A stretch of 64,000 nt of DNA from Thielaviopsis euricoi. Lineage: Eukaryota > Ascomycota > Sordariomycetes > Microascales > Ceratocystidaceae. Positions 9,792 to 21,706 of the stretch are shown here, one piece after another. The DNA lies in NCBI GenBank assembly GCA_001599615.1, contig BCHJ01000002.1:2982724-3046723 (forward strand). The letters are read 5' to 3'. Positions within the stretch are counted from its first letter, which is position 1; every line of letters starts with the position of its first letter. The translations under genes and the position numbers were made by a program. The notes below the pieces were generated by a model, which searched no databases, had not been told where the DNA came from, and saw nothing but the letters and a program-made list of their open reading frames with translations.

Positions 9792-12691
9792 ATGGTGCTG
9801 CCGGTCGGCAAGCTTGTGATACAGGGCGGCTTTGCCCAGATATCAGCAGAAAAGGTGTCTCTTAATATGTGCTTCTTTTTTATCCTTCATTTTCTTGTTT
9901 TCTCACGAACTAGCAAATGAGCCCCGTTACTAACCCTTTGCTCTTGAACAGTTTGGCATACGGCCCGAGCGCAACGTTCACGATGATCAGTTCCAGGAAA
10001 CTGATCAATACTTCACTCAGTTTGGCCTGGCGAATGAGCTGACTAATCCAGCCCCGTTACATCCCGAGGAGCCATTTGAGCATTTATGCTGGTGTATTTT
10101 CAATTACAGAGTCCATGCCGGGACGCTGCGTACGGCGGCAGAGCCGCAGTTTCCTAATATTCCCCGGATTCAGGTTTGGCGGATGAATATCACTGCATTG
10201 TCGCAGGCATACAATGTGCGTTGGCTGCCTCTTAATTGCTTGAGTGTTGGTTTCTCTAATAGTCGCTCTGCTAACACACGTCTAGCTCTTCTTTGCCGCG
10301 TTTTCCCACGGTGTTTACGTCTACCGCCCCCGTACGTCTGATACCCAGCTTCTCCCGGGTAAAGCAGACCTGATTATCTACCCGCGCATGCCCCACTCGG
10401 CGCGTCATGTCTCGGGCCATTATGACCCTTTTCGCTGCTTCGACGTCAACAACATGACATTGGGCTTCCTGGGCAGACACGAGGTTTTGGTTACGGTGCA
10501 TGACAACGGAGCTGTAGTTGTTTACGCTACCGTCATGATTGAGCGCTACGTTCGTTACCTGATGAGGAGTGGAGGAAAGCGGCCGACCAAGGAAGATGGA
10601 ATTCCAGAGCCTCGGCCGCTGTTTACCTTCAGCGTTGGTCGCTCAGCGTGGGGAATTGCTATTCATGCGCGCTCGCGCATGATTGCCGTGACGTCAAACC
10701 GAGCCGAAGTCCACGTGTTTGTGGTGGGCGACTTGGATCAGCACGATTTTCTGAGCGATGATGCACCCACCAACGTCTTTGATCCCTCGGGTGGACGAGT
10801 TACTTTTCCTGGATATGAGGTGATCGTGCTTCCGCTAGGATCGTGCCTGCTCAACTTGCCATGCGTCGAGTTTCTTGAACAGGAAGACGGGACGGCAGAC
10901 AGAATCATGGTGGGAGACATCCTTGGCAGACTGCTGATTGTGAACTTGCGGCGTTTTGGATGTCCGGTTATTAGTATGCCGAGCGTATCACTGGCCCTTT
11001 CCTCTCTTTCACAGTCGTGAGTACAGCCCAGCCCAACCCACCACGACGTAACAGCATAGTTGAATTTGCTAACACCATCATTAGAAAAGTATGGAGCTTG
11101 ACGGCTCTGCCTGAGCACCTATTCGTTCCATGCGACAACTCGAAAGAAGCCTTTGCAACCCATCCACAGCTTGGAAAACGTCGGGCTTTGAAATATGTTC
11201 CACCGCTTGGCTCTAAGACACCACTTTTGCGACGTACCTGTGTGGTCTTGGACTCGCTTGATGAGTCTATAAAGACGGTTGTTCCCCAAAAGAAGAAACA
11301 GAAGAGCACGTTTATCCGCGTGCCCATACCCGAGAAGTATCGCGTCAAATTGGAAAATGCCCCTGTTGATGCTCCCGAGGTGCGATATGACTTGATAGTC
11401 GACGACAACTCGGATGAGAGCGATGATGAGATTTTATCTATGTATGTGGACCTTCCCGAGGAGCATAGTGGCGAGGACCGGGGCGAGGCAGACAGCGATG
11501 GCGATTCCTGGGGATTAAAGTCATCGTCTGATCAGGACGAGAGCAGCAGCGATTTCGAAGAAGAAGAAGATGATGATTATGATGACGATGAAGAGGAGGA
11601 GGAGGAGGATGAGGAGGAAAAAGGAAAAGAGCCACGACTTGGCTCGCAGACAAACGAAAGTCTGCAAGAAAGCTCGTTGATGGCGACGCCCGAATGGCAG
11701 GAGACTGCTTTTGCAGAAATTCAATTGGAGTATTCCTATTCCCGAGACGGAAGCAGCGCCAATGAAGCCGATAACGAGAGCGATGACGAGATTGCAGACA
11801 AGGTTACATACGAAATTACAGACTATGAAGACGACGACGACGAGGAGGAGGACGAGGACGATGACGATGACGAGGATGATGCAGCTCTGGCCTCGTTGCG
11901 GCAATCAACCAAGACGGGAAAGCTCCTTGATGCCCTCGGTAAGGATGAGCTGGTATACTCAAAGAAATTCCAAAACGTCGAAGTGAGAGCAGCCAGAAAC
12001 GACGTGACGGATAATGGGTCACACCGAGCGTGGGGCGGTCTTCGACCATTGGTGAAGCCATCGATAAACGGCATTCCGCTATCTATACCGATTCTGTGCT
12101 TAAGGAGTAGGCTTCCGCATACGAAGCGCCAGCTCATTGCATGGTATTTGCGAGTGGAGGAAATCAGACTCCTGACGCCGAAGCGAAATGGTCCTTATCG
12201 AATTTACAAAGACGGGTCGCAGGCACAGGTACTGATTGGAAGCGACAACGCAGTGTTACTCTGCGACCCGAGTGCGAAGATGAGAAAGGACTCTAGCTGT
12301 GCGGCAACTGGACTACAACGTAAATTGAAGGATTTCAGCACGATGTGCTTGCGACTAGTGATTGAAGAGTTGTCGCTGGTGGTGGTGGGCAACGGAGAAG
12401 GCGATGTGATGTTGCTGACGCCGACGAGACTTTTGGGAAGCAACAAGTCTCGCAAACGCCATCCGAGCCACGGGTTCCGGATAGAGATGTTGCTGCCGCT
12501 GGGACGGGGCGGGCAGTTCAGTCGGCGGGCAACGCGCCAGCGGCTGGTGGGGTTGACGTGCAGTCCGTTGTTTACCGAGGGCGAAATGGAGGACGAAACT
12601 GCCGAGTTGATCTTTTCCGACAAGCGAAAGCAGCAGAAGCAGCCGCCACAGCCGCCGCAGCCGCCGCAGAATCAGAAGAAACAAAAGAAGA

Positions 12692-12722
<31 letters not shown>

Positions 12723-12933
12723 GCAGCAGCAGCAAGACAAGAGGAGCGCACAGGAGAAACTGCAGGCGGATAATGTGGACGAGTTTGTGCCGTGGCGGCG
12801 GCGGAGAAAGGAAAAGCTAGCACGCATGGGTCGGACGAGCGGAGACTGGCGGTTGATGCTGTATTATGATAACCACACGGTCATTTCATACATTATCAAC
12901 CGCGAGGAGAATGGCGGAGTGGTTGTTGTGTGA
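9792..12933 (+). CDS. Crt10-like WD-repeat protein
   Basis: Four exons: 9792-9854, 9952-10215, 10286-11016, 11085-12933, giving 968 aa. The N-terminal half resembles the Crt10 family (PF08728). It has 'CWCIFNYRVHAGTLR', 'VYVYRPRTSDTQLLP', 'FLGRHEVLVTVHDNGAVVVY' and 'SVGRSAWGIAIHARSRMIAV', the blade-like pattern of a beta-propeller. In budding yeast Crt10 affects ribonucleotide reductase gene expression and associates with the Rtt101-Mms22 ubiquitin ligase. The central part holds two long Asp/Glu tracts (about residues 480-510 and 595-630), and a Gln/Pro-rich tract lies near 12640-12740. Introns 2 and 3 have GTGCGT and GTGAGT donors and good branch sites. Intron 1 has a weak donor (GTGTCT), but an in-frame stop within it requires removal. 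Family assignment is from recognised motifs, not a search. Confidence 0.75.
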
Positions 12934-14514
12934 TGGGCGACAAAGTTAGGGTTTGGCTGGCAGGGCAGAACGGGTTATAGGAACCAGGAAGAGAGATGGG
13001 GAAAAGAGAGTGTTTCCCTGCAGAATGTAAAATAAGCATCGTTATTGGTAGTGTTAGCTTTTATTGTTACTGGCCGGCCAGATTCGGCTCGCTTGAAATG
13101 GAATGGAATGGAATGGAGTGGATGTGTGTGGGCGTTGCGGGCGCAGCGTATCTCTGTCTGTATCTGTGTTATCACGGGCGGCGGGTTTATCTTGCTTGAA
13201 AGGTCCATCTATATAAAGCGCAGCGTGCCTCTTTTTTTTTTTCTTTTGTTTGATTTCTTATTTCTTTTCTTCTTTGGTCTTGTTTTACTCTTTTCTACCT
13301 TGATATTACATTTCTGCCTTTGAGAGCATGTCGACTCAACTTTCTATACAGGTCTATTATAGCCGTTTGGTGTTGTCGATTTATTGAGGCTCAAGCCAAG
13401 ATATTGCGGTTCAGTTTGTTGTTTTTTTCATAACGTAATTGGCACATGGCCTTTTATGTTTTTTATTTTTTGTTTTAATCGAATGCACGACAACGTTTCG
13501 GAAAAGACGAAAAAGAAACAAGCAGAGCCTCTTTGACGGGATTCCGATTTTCTTTTACCAATTTGTGTTTTATCGTTGATGCGAGCGAGCGAGCGAGCGA
13601 GCGATAGACATCAAATAAAGAAAGAGAAAAGCTTGACACATTGAAATGAAGCTTATTTTTCTTCTTGACCCTCTAAAAATGAAGACGATCGGGCTGTTTT
13701 CAATATCTCTCCAATCAGCAAGGCCAGACTGAAATCTGGTAGGTAAAGATGTTGTGTAATTGATTTGCGCACATCTGGCCAATCATATCTCGGCAATGCC
13801 AGCCAAGAAAAAAGTATCAGGGGGAGGGGCCCAAAAAGTACAGAAGGGTTTGCTCACTATAAAGACAGGGCCGTACCAGAACGCAAGCTTCGTTGCACGC
13901 ACTAACAGTGCCAAGTTTCTGGGGCTGCATTTCTCTTACGAATGGCCATTGGCAAACTATTTGCTAATGGCATCTCTGTTTAGTCTTTTACTGATTTTAT
14001 TGCAGCGTCTGCAGTTAGCAGCAGTAATTGATATTGCAAATCGCGCTGTGCTTGATTGATTGATCTTCTGGCAAAGCCCAAAAGCCAAGCAAGTTGACAA
14101 GCTTGGGCTGTGAGGTTCTGCAACACAGAACAAGAACAAGCAAAGGGAGGGGCGTGTGTGTATTTCGACGATCGAGAGCTAAAGAGCGACTTGCCTTGCC
14201 TTGCCTTGACGATAGGATGGGGGGAAGACGTCCAAGGCCAGTCCAGCAGCCAGTCATCAATATTGCGCCCTTGACATGATGAAAACTACCATGGAATCAA
14301 TCCACAACGAATGGATTTTCCTGGGCCACTTGATTCGGCGTGTTCCAGGCGAAATGGGAAAAATCAAGGCATCATCAATAATCGCCTCGACAAAGCAAGC
14401 ACTTATTGGAAGGGGATTTCTTTTTTCTTTTTCTTTGGGGGTTTAAAATAGAAATTGTCCAGTGCGTGGTCGGGTGTAGTTTGTGCTCTGTGCTCTTTTT
14501 TTCGTGTAGACGAG

Positions 14515-14542
<28 letters not shown>
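14515..14542 (+). repeat. Poly(A) tract
   Basis: Uninterrupted run of about 28 A residues in intergenic DNA. No target-site duplication or element body is visible next to it, so I treat it as a mononucleotide microsatellite. Confidence 0.85.
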
Positions 14543-14546
<4 letters not shown>

Positions 14547-16020
14547 GACATGGCCCTGAACATGACTTAAAAAAGAATAAGCAACAGAATGACAAAAAGA
14601 AAAAGCTTCGGCCTCGGCGAGCAGAGACAGTCAATCACTGACATAAGACGTTTGGTTTACAGATTTCTTTTCTTTTCTTTTCGTTGATTCTTTTTTTTCT
14701 TCAGAAGAGGCAGCGAAAAGTGAAAACTGACAGGCAAAAAAAGAAGAAAAAAATAAAAATAAAATAAAAATAAAACGAGTGAGAGAGAAAGTTACCTAGG
14801 GTTGGGGGTTAAACTGCCCCACAATCTTGGTTCTTGAAGGATTCTATACCTAGCTGCGCCGGCACTCATTTTCTGTTCCTGCCAAAGTCAAGCTCGTCAC
14901 TGTTTTCTTTTCTTATGTTATTCCCATGCTACAAATGTGTACAAAATACATCACCACTTGATTATATGAAGCTGCCTGCCCTTCGCGATCAACAACATGT
15001 ATCTGTGGGTTGCACATGTGTCAAACCGATAGGAAACGACCACATAAAAAAAATCTCAGTTCACTGTTAGCACCTTCTTGTTTCAATCCGTAAGCCCTAA
15101 AGACGCACAAAGAATTTAATGTGGCGATTCTTCTGTACCCGAAAAAAAAGTGTTTTGTAGATTAGCAAGTGACATAACAAGTCACGACAAACTGACGTAC
15201 AATAAAAAAAAAGGCACAGCCAGGCGAAGCCGTCCCCGTTTCCGCTGTGTCATTTCAGAAAAAAGAAGAAAAAAACCCCCCCGCCATTTTATTCTTCTTT
15301 TTTCCGCACTTTATTTCCGTGGTCATGAAAATTCAGCGTCGGCTATTGAAGAAGATTAAAAACAACAACAACAATACAAGCCGAATGACAGAAACGAAAT
15401 TAACGGGTCTCTGGAACGACGGATTCCACAAGCCATGATGCCGACTTTTCTTTTCTTCTTTTTTGTCTCAGCAGGAAGAAGAGGAGAAGTTCAAAGGTAC
15501 GACAGATATACATCACTCGTTCAACCAAACCATCCACCTCTTGCTGCAACTTGTGTCTAGACGCAGGTTTGGTTTGTCTGTAGCTTGTCCCGAGAAAAAA
15601 AGGTCTCACAAGCGTTTTTTTTTGTTTTTATCTCTGCCCTTTTTCTCATCCTTGGCTGCCTTGCTTGCTTGCTTGGCTGGCCACTCACATAGCTCCGATA
15701 TAGGTCTTGGCTGACCTGACCGCAATACTCAGGTTCCAGCCTCAGCTTTGCTGACGCCCACACGGCCGATTTTACGCCATCTCGATCGAGCGAAAGGAAA
15801 TGTTTCTTCTTTGTCTTTTTCCCTCTTTCTTCCCTTTCCCCCACACACACGACCACCTGTCTCTTATGACCTGGATGCATGTTTTGGCGGGGGATTTCCA
15901 TTCCGCCTTTGTTAGAGGCTGTGAGGGCGGCCGGTTGTTATCTTCAAAGACCTGCCAAGCAGAGACTACAGCGTAATGTGGCGTTTTTTTTATTCTTCTT
16001 GTTTTCTTATTTTCGGTGTC

Positions 16021-16743
16021 TGATAACCACTAAGTTATGCCGCTCCCGCCAGAATCTTAAAACATTCACGATTCGATAGATTGTGGCCACTAATCCATTC
16101 CATGAGGTACTGTTGCGATGCTATGACGCACGACGCTTTTGTCAATAAAAAAAATTGAACGCAGAAAAAAAAAAAAAAAAACTGACATGGTAATTATAGA
16201 TCACTCACACACACCGGCCACCACGATGCCAACAATAAAGCCTACAAAAAGATCAAATCAACAAGGCCCTTCCCTCCATCTCTTCACCATGCTGTAAGTC
16301 GCTTGCTGCAGTATAAGCAGGGGTGTACCCTGGTGAAGGACGGATGGACTAAGGGAGGGCGTGTGCTTAGCCGCCTAAGCTTCTTGTTCTTATCTGTGCA
16401 GTCAAGTCAAATCAAGTCCAGTCCTATCCAGTCCACACCACACCACTCTACACCAAATCACACTACTACACGCCCTGCCTCTAAATCTAAACCACATCCG
16501 GTTCGCTTCGCTTTCTCCACGGCCACGGAAGCTCTAGTCGGGTCCTTTTATACTCTGCGAAAATGACCAGCACTTGTTGCCCAACTTGCAATGTAATGGC
16601 TCGATTTATATAACAAGCTGTCTCGCCTCGTGCCTTTTCTTCTTCTTTTGTCCCTCCTCTGTCATTTCTTCTTTTTTCTTTCCTTTCCTTGTCGACTTGT
16701 TTCTTTTCTTTACCCTCCAGGTTCTGCTTTCTACTATAGATAG
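16021..16743 (+). promoter_or_regulatory. Scattered HGATAR (GATA-factor) motifs upstream of ammonium transporter
   Basis: Four matches to HGATAR lie within 830 bases of the start codon: TGATAA at 16021-16026, CGATAG at 16074-16079, the reverse complement of AGATAA at 16390-16395, and AGATAG at 16738-16743. Fungal ammonium permease genes are typically under nitrogen GATA factors such as AreA/NIT2. About two matches are expected by chance in this length, so the evidence is weak. Confidence 0.3.
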
Positions 16744-16841
16744 AAAGCCCTGGATCCAGCTATTGTCTGGGACTTAATCTTTAATACACCACAGCCATTC
16801 TCGACCACATTTGACCACATCACACTACTCCAGAATACATC

Positions 16842-18724
16842 ATGTCTTCCGTAGACTTTGGTCCTCCCGTTACCTACAACGGGACCGGCGATAAAGGCGG
16901 TGATCCCAGTGAGTTCTACTGCCTTTGACACGAAAGTCCATTCCACTTGGAAACACCCTCTTCTAACCATCAACAGCCTATGTCAACCTCAACCAGTGGT
17001 ACACCACCGGCGACACCGCCTTCATCATTGTCGCTTCATGCCTTGTCCTTCTCATGATTCCCGGCATCGCCCTTTTATACAGCGGTCTTGCCCGCAGAAA
17101 ATCGGCTCTCTCCCTCCTCTGGATTGTCATGATTTCCTTTAGCGTTCTGACCTTCCAGTGGTACTTTTGGGGATACTCGCTGGCCTACAGCTCCACCGCC
17201 TCCAACCCCTTCATCGGAAATCTGCACCACATTGGCCTGCGCCACGTCCTCGCCACGCCGTCTCAGGGTTCGCCGCTCGTGTCTAGCCTGCTGTACTCGT
17301 GGTTCCAGCTCATGTTCTGCGCTGTCACCGGTGCTCTCGTTGCTGGTGCCGTGTGCGAGCGTGGCCGCGTGTTTCCCATGATTCTCTTCATCTTCATCTG
17401 GGGCACTGTCGTCTACTGCCCCATGGCCTACTGGATCTGGAACGCCAACGGCTGGGCCTTCAAGTGGGGTGTGTACGACTATGCTGGTGGTGGCCCCGTC
17501 GAGATTGCCTCTGGTATGTCAGTGTTAGCCTACTCGATCGTGCTGGGCAAGCGCAGCACCCACCAGATGGTGTCGTTCCGCCCCTACAACATTAGCAGCA
17601 TGGTTCTCGGCACCGTGATTCTCTTCTTTGGCTGGATGGGCTTCAACGGCGGCTCTGCCTTTGGCGCTAACCTGCGCGCCGTCTACTCGTGCTGGAACAC
17701 CACCCTGACCGCTGCTTTTGCCGCCATGTCGTGGGTGCTGCTCGATGCGCGTCTGTCGCACAAGGCGTCCATGGTTGGCTGGTGCTCGGGAACTATTAGC
17801 GGACTGGTCGCTGCTACCCCGGCCTCTGGTTTTATTCCTCTCTGGGCGTCGGTCGTGCTTGGCGTTGTCACCGGCATTGTCTGCAACTTTGCCACGCAAA
17901 TCAAGTTCAAGCTTCACATTGACGACTCACTGGATGTGTTTGCCGAGCACACGGTCGGCGGTATTATTGGACTCATCTTCAACGGCTTCTTTGCCGACGA
18001 GAATGTCATTGCCCTGGACGGTGTCAACAACACCATGCCTGGCGGCGGCATCGATCACCACTGGCCGCTACTGTACAAGCAGATTGTCTATATCTTGGCT
18101 GGCTGCGGCTACTCGTTTGTCGTGTCATACATTATCGCCCTGGCCATTGACCTGACGCCCGGCCTGCACCTGCGCATGGACTCGCACAGCGAGCTGCTTG
18201 GCTGCGACGAATCGCTGCACGGAGAATTCGCTATTGACTACATTGAGGTGCGCCGCGACTACCTTGCCTGGACGCCTGGCACCGCCGAGCCCGCCACGGC
18301 CATTGAGGGCGTCGTTCCGCAGGCCCAGGTCGGCATCCCCACGCACCTTACGCTGGCCGCCGCCGCCCACGCCGAAAAGGACCGCATCCGCGCCGAAAAC
18401 ATGCGCATCCTCGCCGAGCGCAACGGCAAGGTCCCGCTGCTGACGCGCATCATTGGCCCCACCAGCCACGATGCCCGTATGGAGACGCGTGGTGCCTTCA
18501 AGAGCTTCCGCTCGCCCAAGCGCGCTGCCGCCGCTAACGGTGGTGCTACGCCCGTATCTCATGGTACTAACTCAAAGGAGGGCTCGCGCTCGTCTTCGGG
18601 CGCGAGTCAGAGCACCGCGCCTGAGAATGTGCAGGCGACTACGGGTGCTGACACGGGAGCGTCGGCGAGTGTGATTCCGGGCCCCCCGCCGGGAACGACC
18701 ATGGCGGATGTGCAGGAGAAGTAA
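16842..18724 (+). CDS. Ammonium transporter, Mep1/3-like
   Basis: Two exons, 16842-16908 and 16977-18724, giving 604 aa; the 68-base intron has a GTGAGT donor and CTAAC branch. The protein is an Amt/Mep/Rh channel of about 11 membrane segments that imports ammonium at the plasma membrane. Family signatures include 'MIPGIALLYSGLARRKSAL', 'FQWYFWGYSLAYS', 'DYAGGGPVEIASG' and 'FAEHTVGGIIGLIFNGFFA'. The twin-His pore motif is altered: the first position is Glu198, while the second is His347, 149 residues later. Glu at the first site is known for the Mep1/Mep3 type and sets it apart from the Mep2 sensor type. The cytoplasmic tail is long (about 170 residues), with an Ala/Glu/Arg helix and a Ser/Thr/Ala-rich end. 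Convergent with the AT-hook gene, 244 bases apart. Confidence 0.93.
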
Positions 18725-18968
18725 GGTGGTGTATGTAGAAGAAGTAAGAGGTGTGTAAGGATACGGAGTTTTGGGGGACACGGACGGCGTTTTTCTTTTC
18801 TTTTCTTGGTTTCATTTTCTTGTATTTAATTTTTTTCTCGGGACCGGGACTGCTATAGAAGCGGGGGACTCACAGGGAGAGTTCACACGAATGTATGGAT
18901 TTATAGAACAACCAACAACCAATGCATTTTCTTCTTTGTATATATTACTGTTACTACTACTACTGCTA

Positions 18969-20536
18969 TCATGATGATGCTTTTGCTGCTGATTTCCGAG
19001 TCTTTGGGGGCACGGGAGGAGCGTTGGGATCAGGCGGTGGTTTCGGCTTATTCTTGCTTCCTGGTTTACGACCGCGTTTTTTCGGGACGTTGCTTGCGGC
19101 TGTAGTTGTCGCTGCAGCCGGAGCTGGAGCCAGAGCCTGAGCTGGAGCTGCAACAGCACCCATAGCAAAAGGATACTGTGCCGCCACCACATCGACCTTC
19201 TTCTTGCGGCCGCGCTTCTTCTTCACCTTTGCCCATTCACACGGCAGCATCCACGCGCCACCTTGCGGGAGCAAAGTCTGCAGAGCATCTAAGCCTGGAT
19301 GGCGCAGATTGACGATACCCAGGAGGACATTTTCAATGGCTAGTATGCCTGCGGCTACTGTGTGCAACTCAATCCCACCGCCGTCGATGACAAGCTCCTC
19401 AATCCCATATGCGCTCCAAAACGCTGCGTCGCTGAGCCGTCCAGTGGCGTCGACGGCGCCGTTGGTCGCCGGTGCGTAGAGGTGCTCGTCGAGTGCATAG
19501 CACTGCGCGTCGGCGCTGTCAGATGTACACGGGATGTGCAGTGGCGGTGTGCTATTGTTGTTACGTGGGGTGAGCGCGTCCCAGAGGAAAAAGAGCGCTG
19601 TGCGGCCGATTGCGACGCCGGCTACGGTGCGTGTGTCGCGGGGTATTTGGGCTGCGAGGTGGGCTAGCAGGCGGGCACATATGGTGCGCAGAGCGGGCGT
19701 CAGCGGCGGGGCGGTAGTTGCGGGCGCGGTGTCCGGCGCAGGGGCACACATAAGCCAGAGAGCATCGTGCACGGGCTCTTCGCGGCCGGCAGCCTCGAGG
19801 CGCACGAGCTGCACCTTGATGAGGCTGTAGTCGACGACTAGGATGCGCCAGCGCAGCAGGGAGTGTGCGCGCAGCAGGCGGATGTTGCTCTGGCTGGTGT
19901 ATGTGGTGGCGATGGCGGCCCAGGCGTGGGCGGCGGCGGGTAGGAACGGGTGTACGGATTGTGGGAAGGGGTTGGCGCTGGCGGCGGCGCTGCTGGGTTG
20001 GGTTGCTGTGGTCAGGGCGTGGGTGGCGTAGGGAAAGTTCCAGAAGTGTAGGATGGGGTAGCGGTGGAGAAGGTCGTGTGGCGTTGGTTGGGCTTGTGGT
20101 TGTACTTGTACGGGTGTCTGTGTCTGTACCTGTACTTGTGCCTGTGATTGTGTCTGTACTTGTGTCTCCACCTGTATCTGAGACGCTGCAGATGTGCCTA
20201 TTCCTGCCACCGACCCCACACCGTCCTTCCCACCTCCTCCACGCTCATCCATCGCCGCACTTGCACTCCCCGCAACCGCACCAGCAACCGCATCCGCCAG
20301 CGGGACCTGCGTCTCCACCTGCCGATCCTGGCCCCACAGAAACGCATCCGCGGTATTTCCCGTCAGCCGCAGCGCCCATTCGTCGTTTTCGGTCCAGTCG
20401 ATTGTCAGCGGCTGGCTGGGATTTGTCTCTGTTTCTGTTTCTGTTTCCGCGCTGGCTTCCGTGCGCGCGGTCTCGCTGAGGGTATCGTCCGGCGGCGCGA
20501 GGAAGTAGTCTCCGAAGATAAATTCATCTGTAGCTG

Positions 20537-20571
<35 letters not shown>

Positions 20572-21461
20572 GGTGGTGGCGGCGGCGGCATGTCGGGATA
20601 TATAATCGATTGTCCTTCTCCCATGCCCATACCAGCCACGTCCTCGCCATCCTGCAGATAATCCGCCAGCGACAGTCCAAACGCACGCAACTCCTCAGCC
20701 GTCATGGGGGGCGCCGCCAATATACCGCCCGCCTCATAGTCTGGAATCGTATTGATTTCTTCAAACGATGGAAAACTCTCAGTCTCGGCCTTGGCTTCGA
20801 CACATGGCTGCGGAAAACTTCCTAAAGCCAGTGGATCTGCCGGGTTGAAGGTTTCTCCGGCGGCAGCGTGTGCGTTGAGGTAGTACGGTATGGCTGGCTG
20901 TGGGCTATATGTGGGGATGGCGGCGTAGATGTTGAGGTGTTGTGTTAAAGGTTGTTCAGGAGGCTGCAAAGGCTGCGCCATATAATGCAGTGGCTGTGAT
21001 GGCTGAAACACCTGCAAAGACTCCATCGGCTGTGTAAACCCCCCAAACATATCGACATCCATCTCCCCCTCAGCATCGCCATCCACCTGCATCGCTCCCA
21101 AATCCAGTCCCGAGTGATCCATCACGCCCATATTCTGCTGACCCATATTCCACAATCCACTCTCCGGGCCTCCCTCCTGCAACTTTAGCATCCGTAACAT
21201 CTCCTCATCGGTCGGCATGACACAGCCCGAAATATCCATATTCTGCACGTGTGCTTCAATCTCGCCCGATGCCGACACCAGCACGGGCTTTCCGTTCGTC
21301 TCATCCATCGGTGCTGGCACTCCAAACATATGACCTAGACATGCGTTGGGTTTGTACTGGTCGAGGAGCGTTTGTGGCGAGTATGCCTCGCCGTGCTCTT
21401 GCTTGGGGAGTTGAACGTATCCATATTTGGATTTTGGCTCGTATATTGTGTTATGTTGCAT
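18969..21461 (-). CDS. AT-hook protein of unknown function
   Basis: Open frame of 830 aa from the ATG at 21461. I do not recognise an overall family. The C-terminus has two AT-hook-like cores, 'KKRGRKKK' and 'KKRGRKPGSKNK', followed by a Pro/Lys-rich tail, suggesting minor-groove DNA binding. A Gln tract lies near 20541-20570, and Gln/Val/Thr repeats (QVQTQ type) lie near 20085-20175. The segment about 600-760 is globular-looking ('LRAHSLLRWRILVVDYSLIKVQL', split by spacing; 'GIEELVIDGGGIEL'). An alternative start adds a seven-base first exon (ATGTCTA, about 21549-21555) spliced by a GTGAGT donor to an acceptor at 21476, giving Met-Ser-Thr-Gln-Pro before the called start. Function inferred only from AT hooks: a nuclear chromatin or transcription protein. 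Confidence 0.7.
20541..20572 (-). repeat. Trinucleotide repeat encoding poly-Gln
   Basis: A nearly pure CTG repeat on the plus strand (CAG on the coding strand), about ten units, inside the AT-hook gene. Unlike the Gln tract in the PhoD-like gene, the codons are uniform, so length variation between strains would be expected. Confidence 0.85.
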
Positions 21462-21706
21462 TGCATCGGGCTGGGCTTGTGGAGAATGTCGTCGTCCCAG
21501 GATGCACAAGTCATGCAAAAGAGAAACAACAAGAAGAATAAGACTCACTAGACATGGACAAGGCTCACCCACTTCGTCTCATGTCGACACTCACTTCGGA
21601 TCATGTGCAGACTCGGGATCAAGAGTATCTGGACGGGGCCATCAATGCTAAACCAAAAGAAAAATCAAATCTATTATATTAGTATACTCACAGATAAGAA
21701 ACAGAC

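Larger units (their letters stand above)
12934..16841. other. Long intergenic region upstream of the ammonium transporter
   Basis: Nearly 4 kb without a convincing gene. It holds a GAGC repeat near 13580-13603, a GGAAT repeat near 13099-13118, an A run at 14515-14542, AAAAT repeats near 14747-14775, CCTTG repeats near 14191-14209, and an A run near 16164-16181. An open frame at 13799-14059 starting MPAKKKV could encode about 87 aa, but it has no recognisable domain and I do not call it. The last 500 bases are pyrimidine-rich and probably a transcript leader. Confidence 0.45.

Noticed and set aside
13799..14059. Possible 87-aa protein starting MPAKKKV
   Set aside because: No recognisable domain, no splice support, and a hydrophobic end consistent with random AT-rich sequence.
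14515..14542. Poly(A) tract as the tail of a retroelement
   Set aside because: No reverse transcriptase fragment, SINE-like body or target-site duplication is visible beside it.
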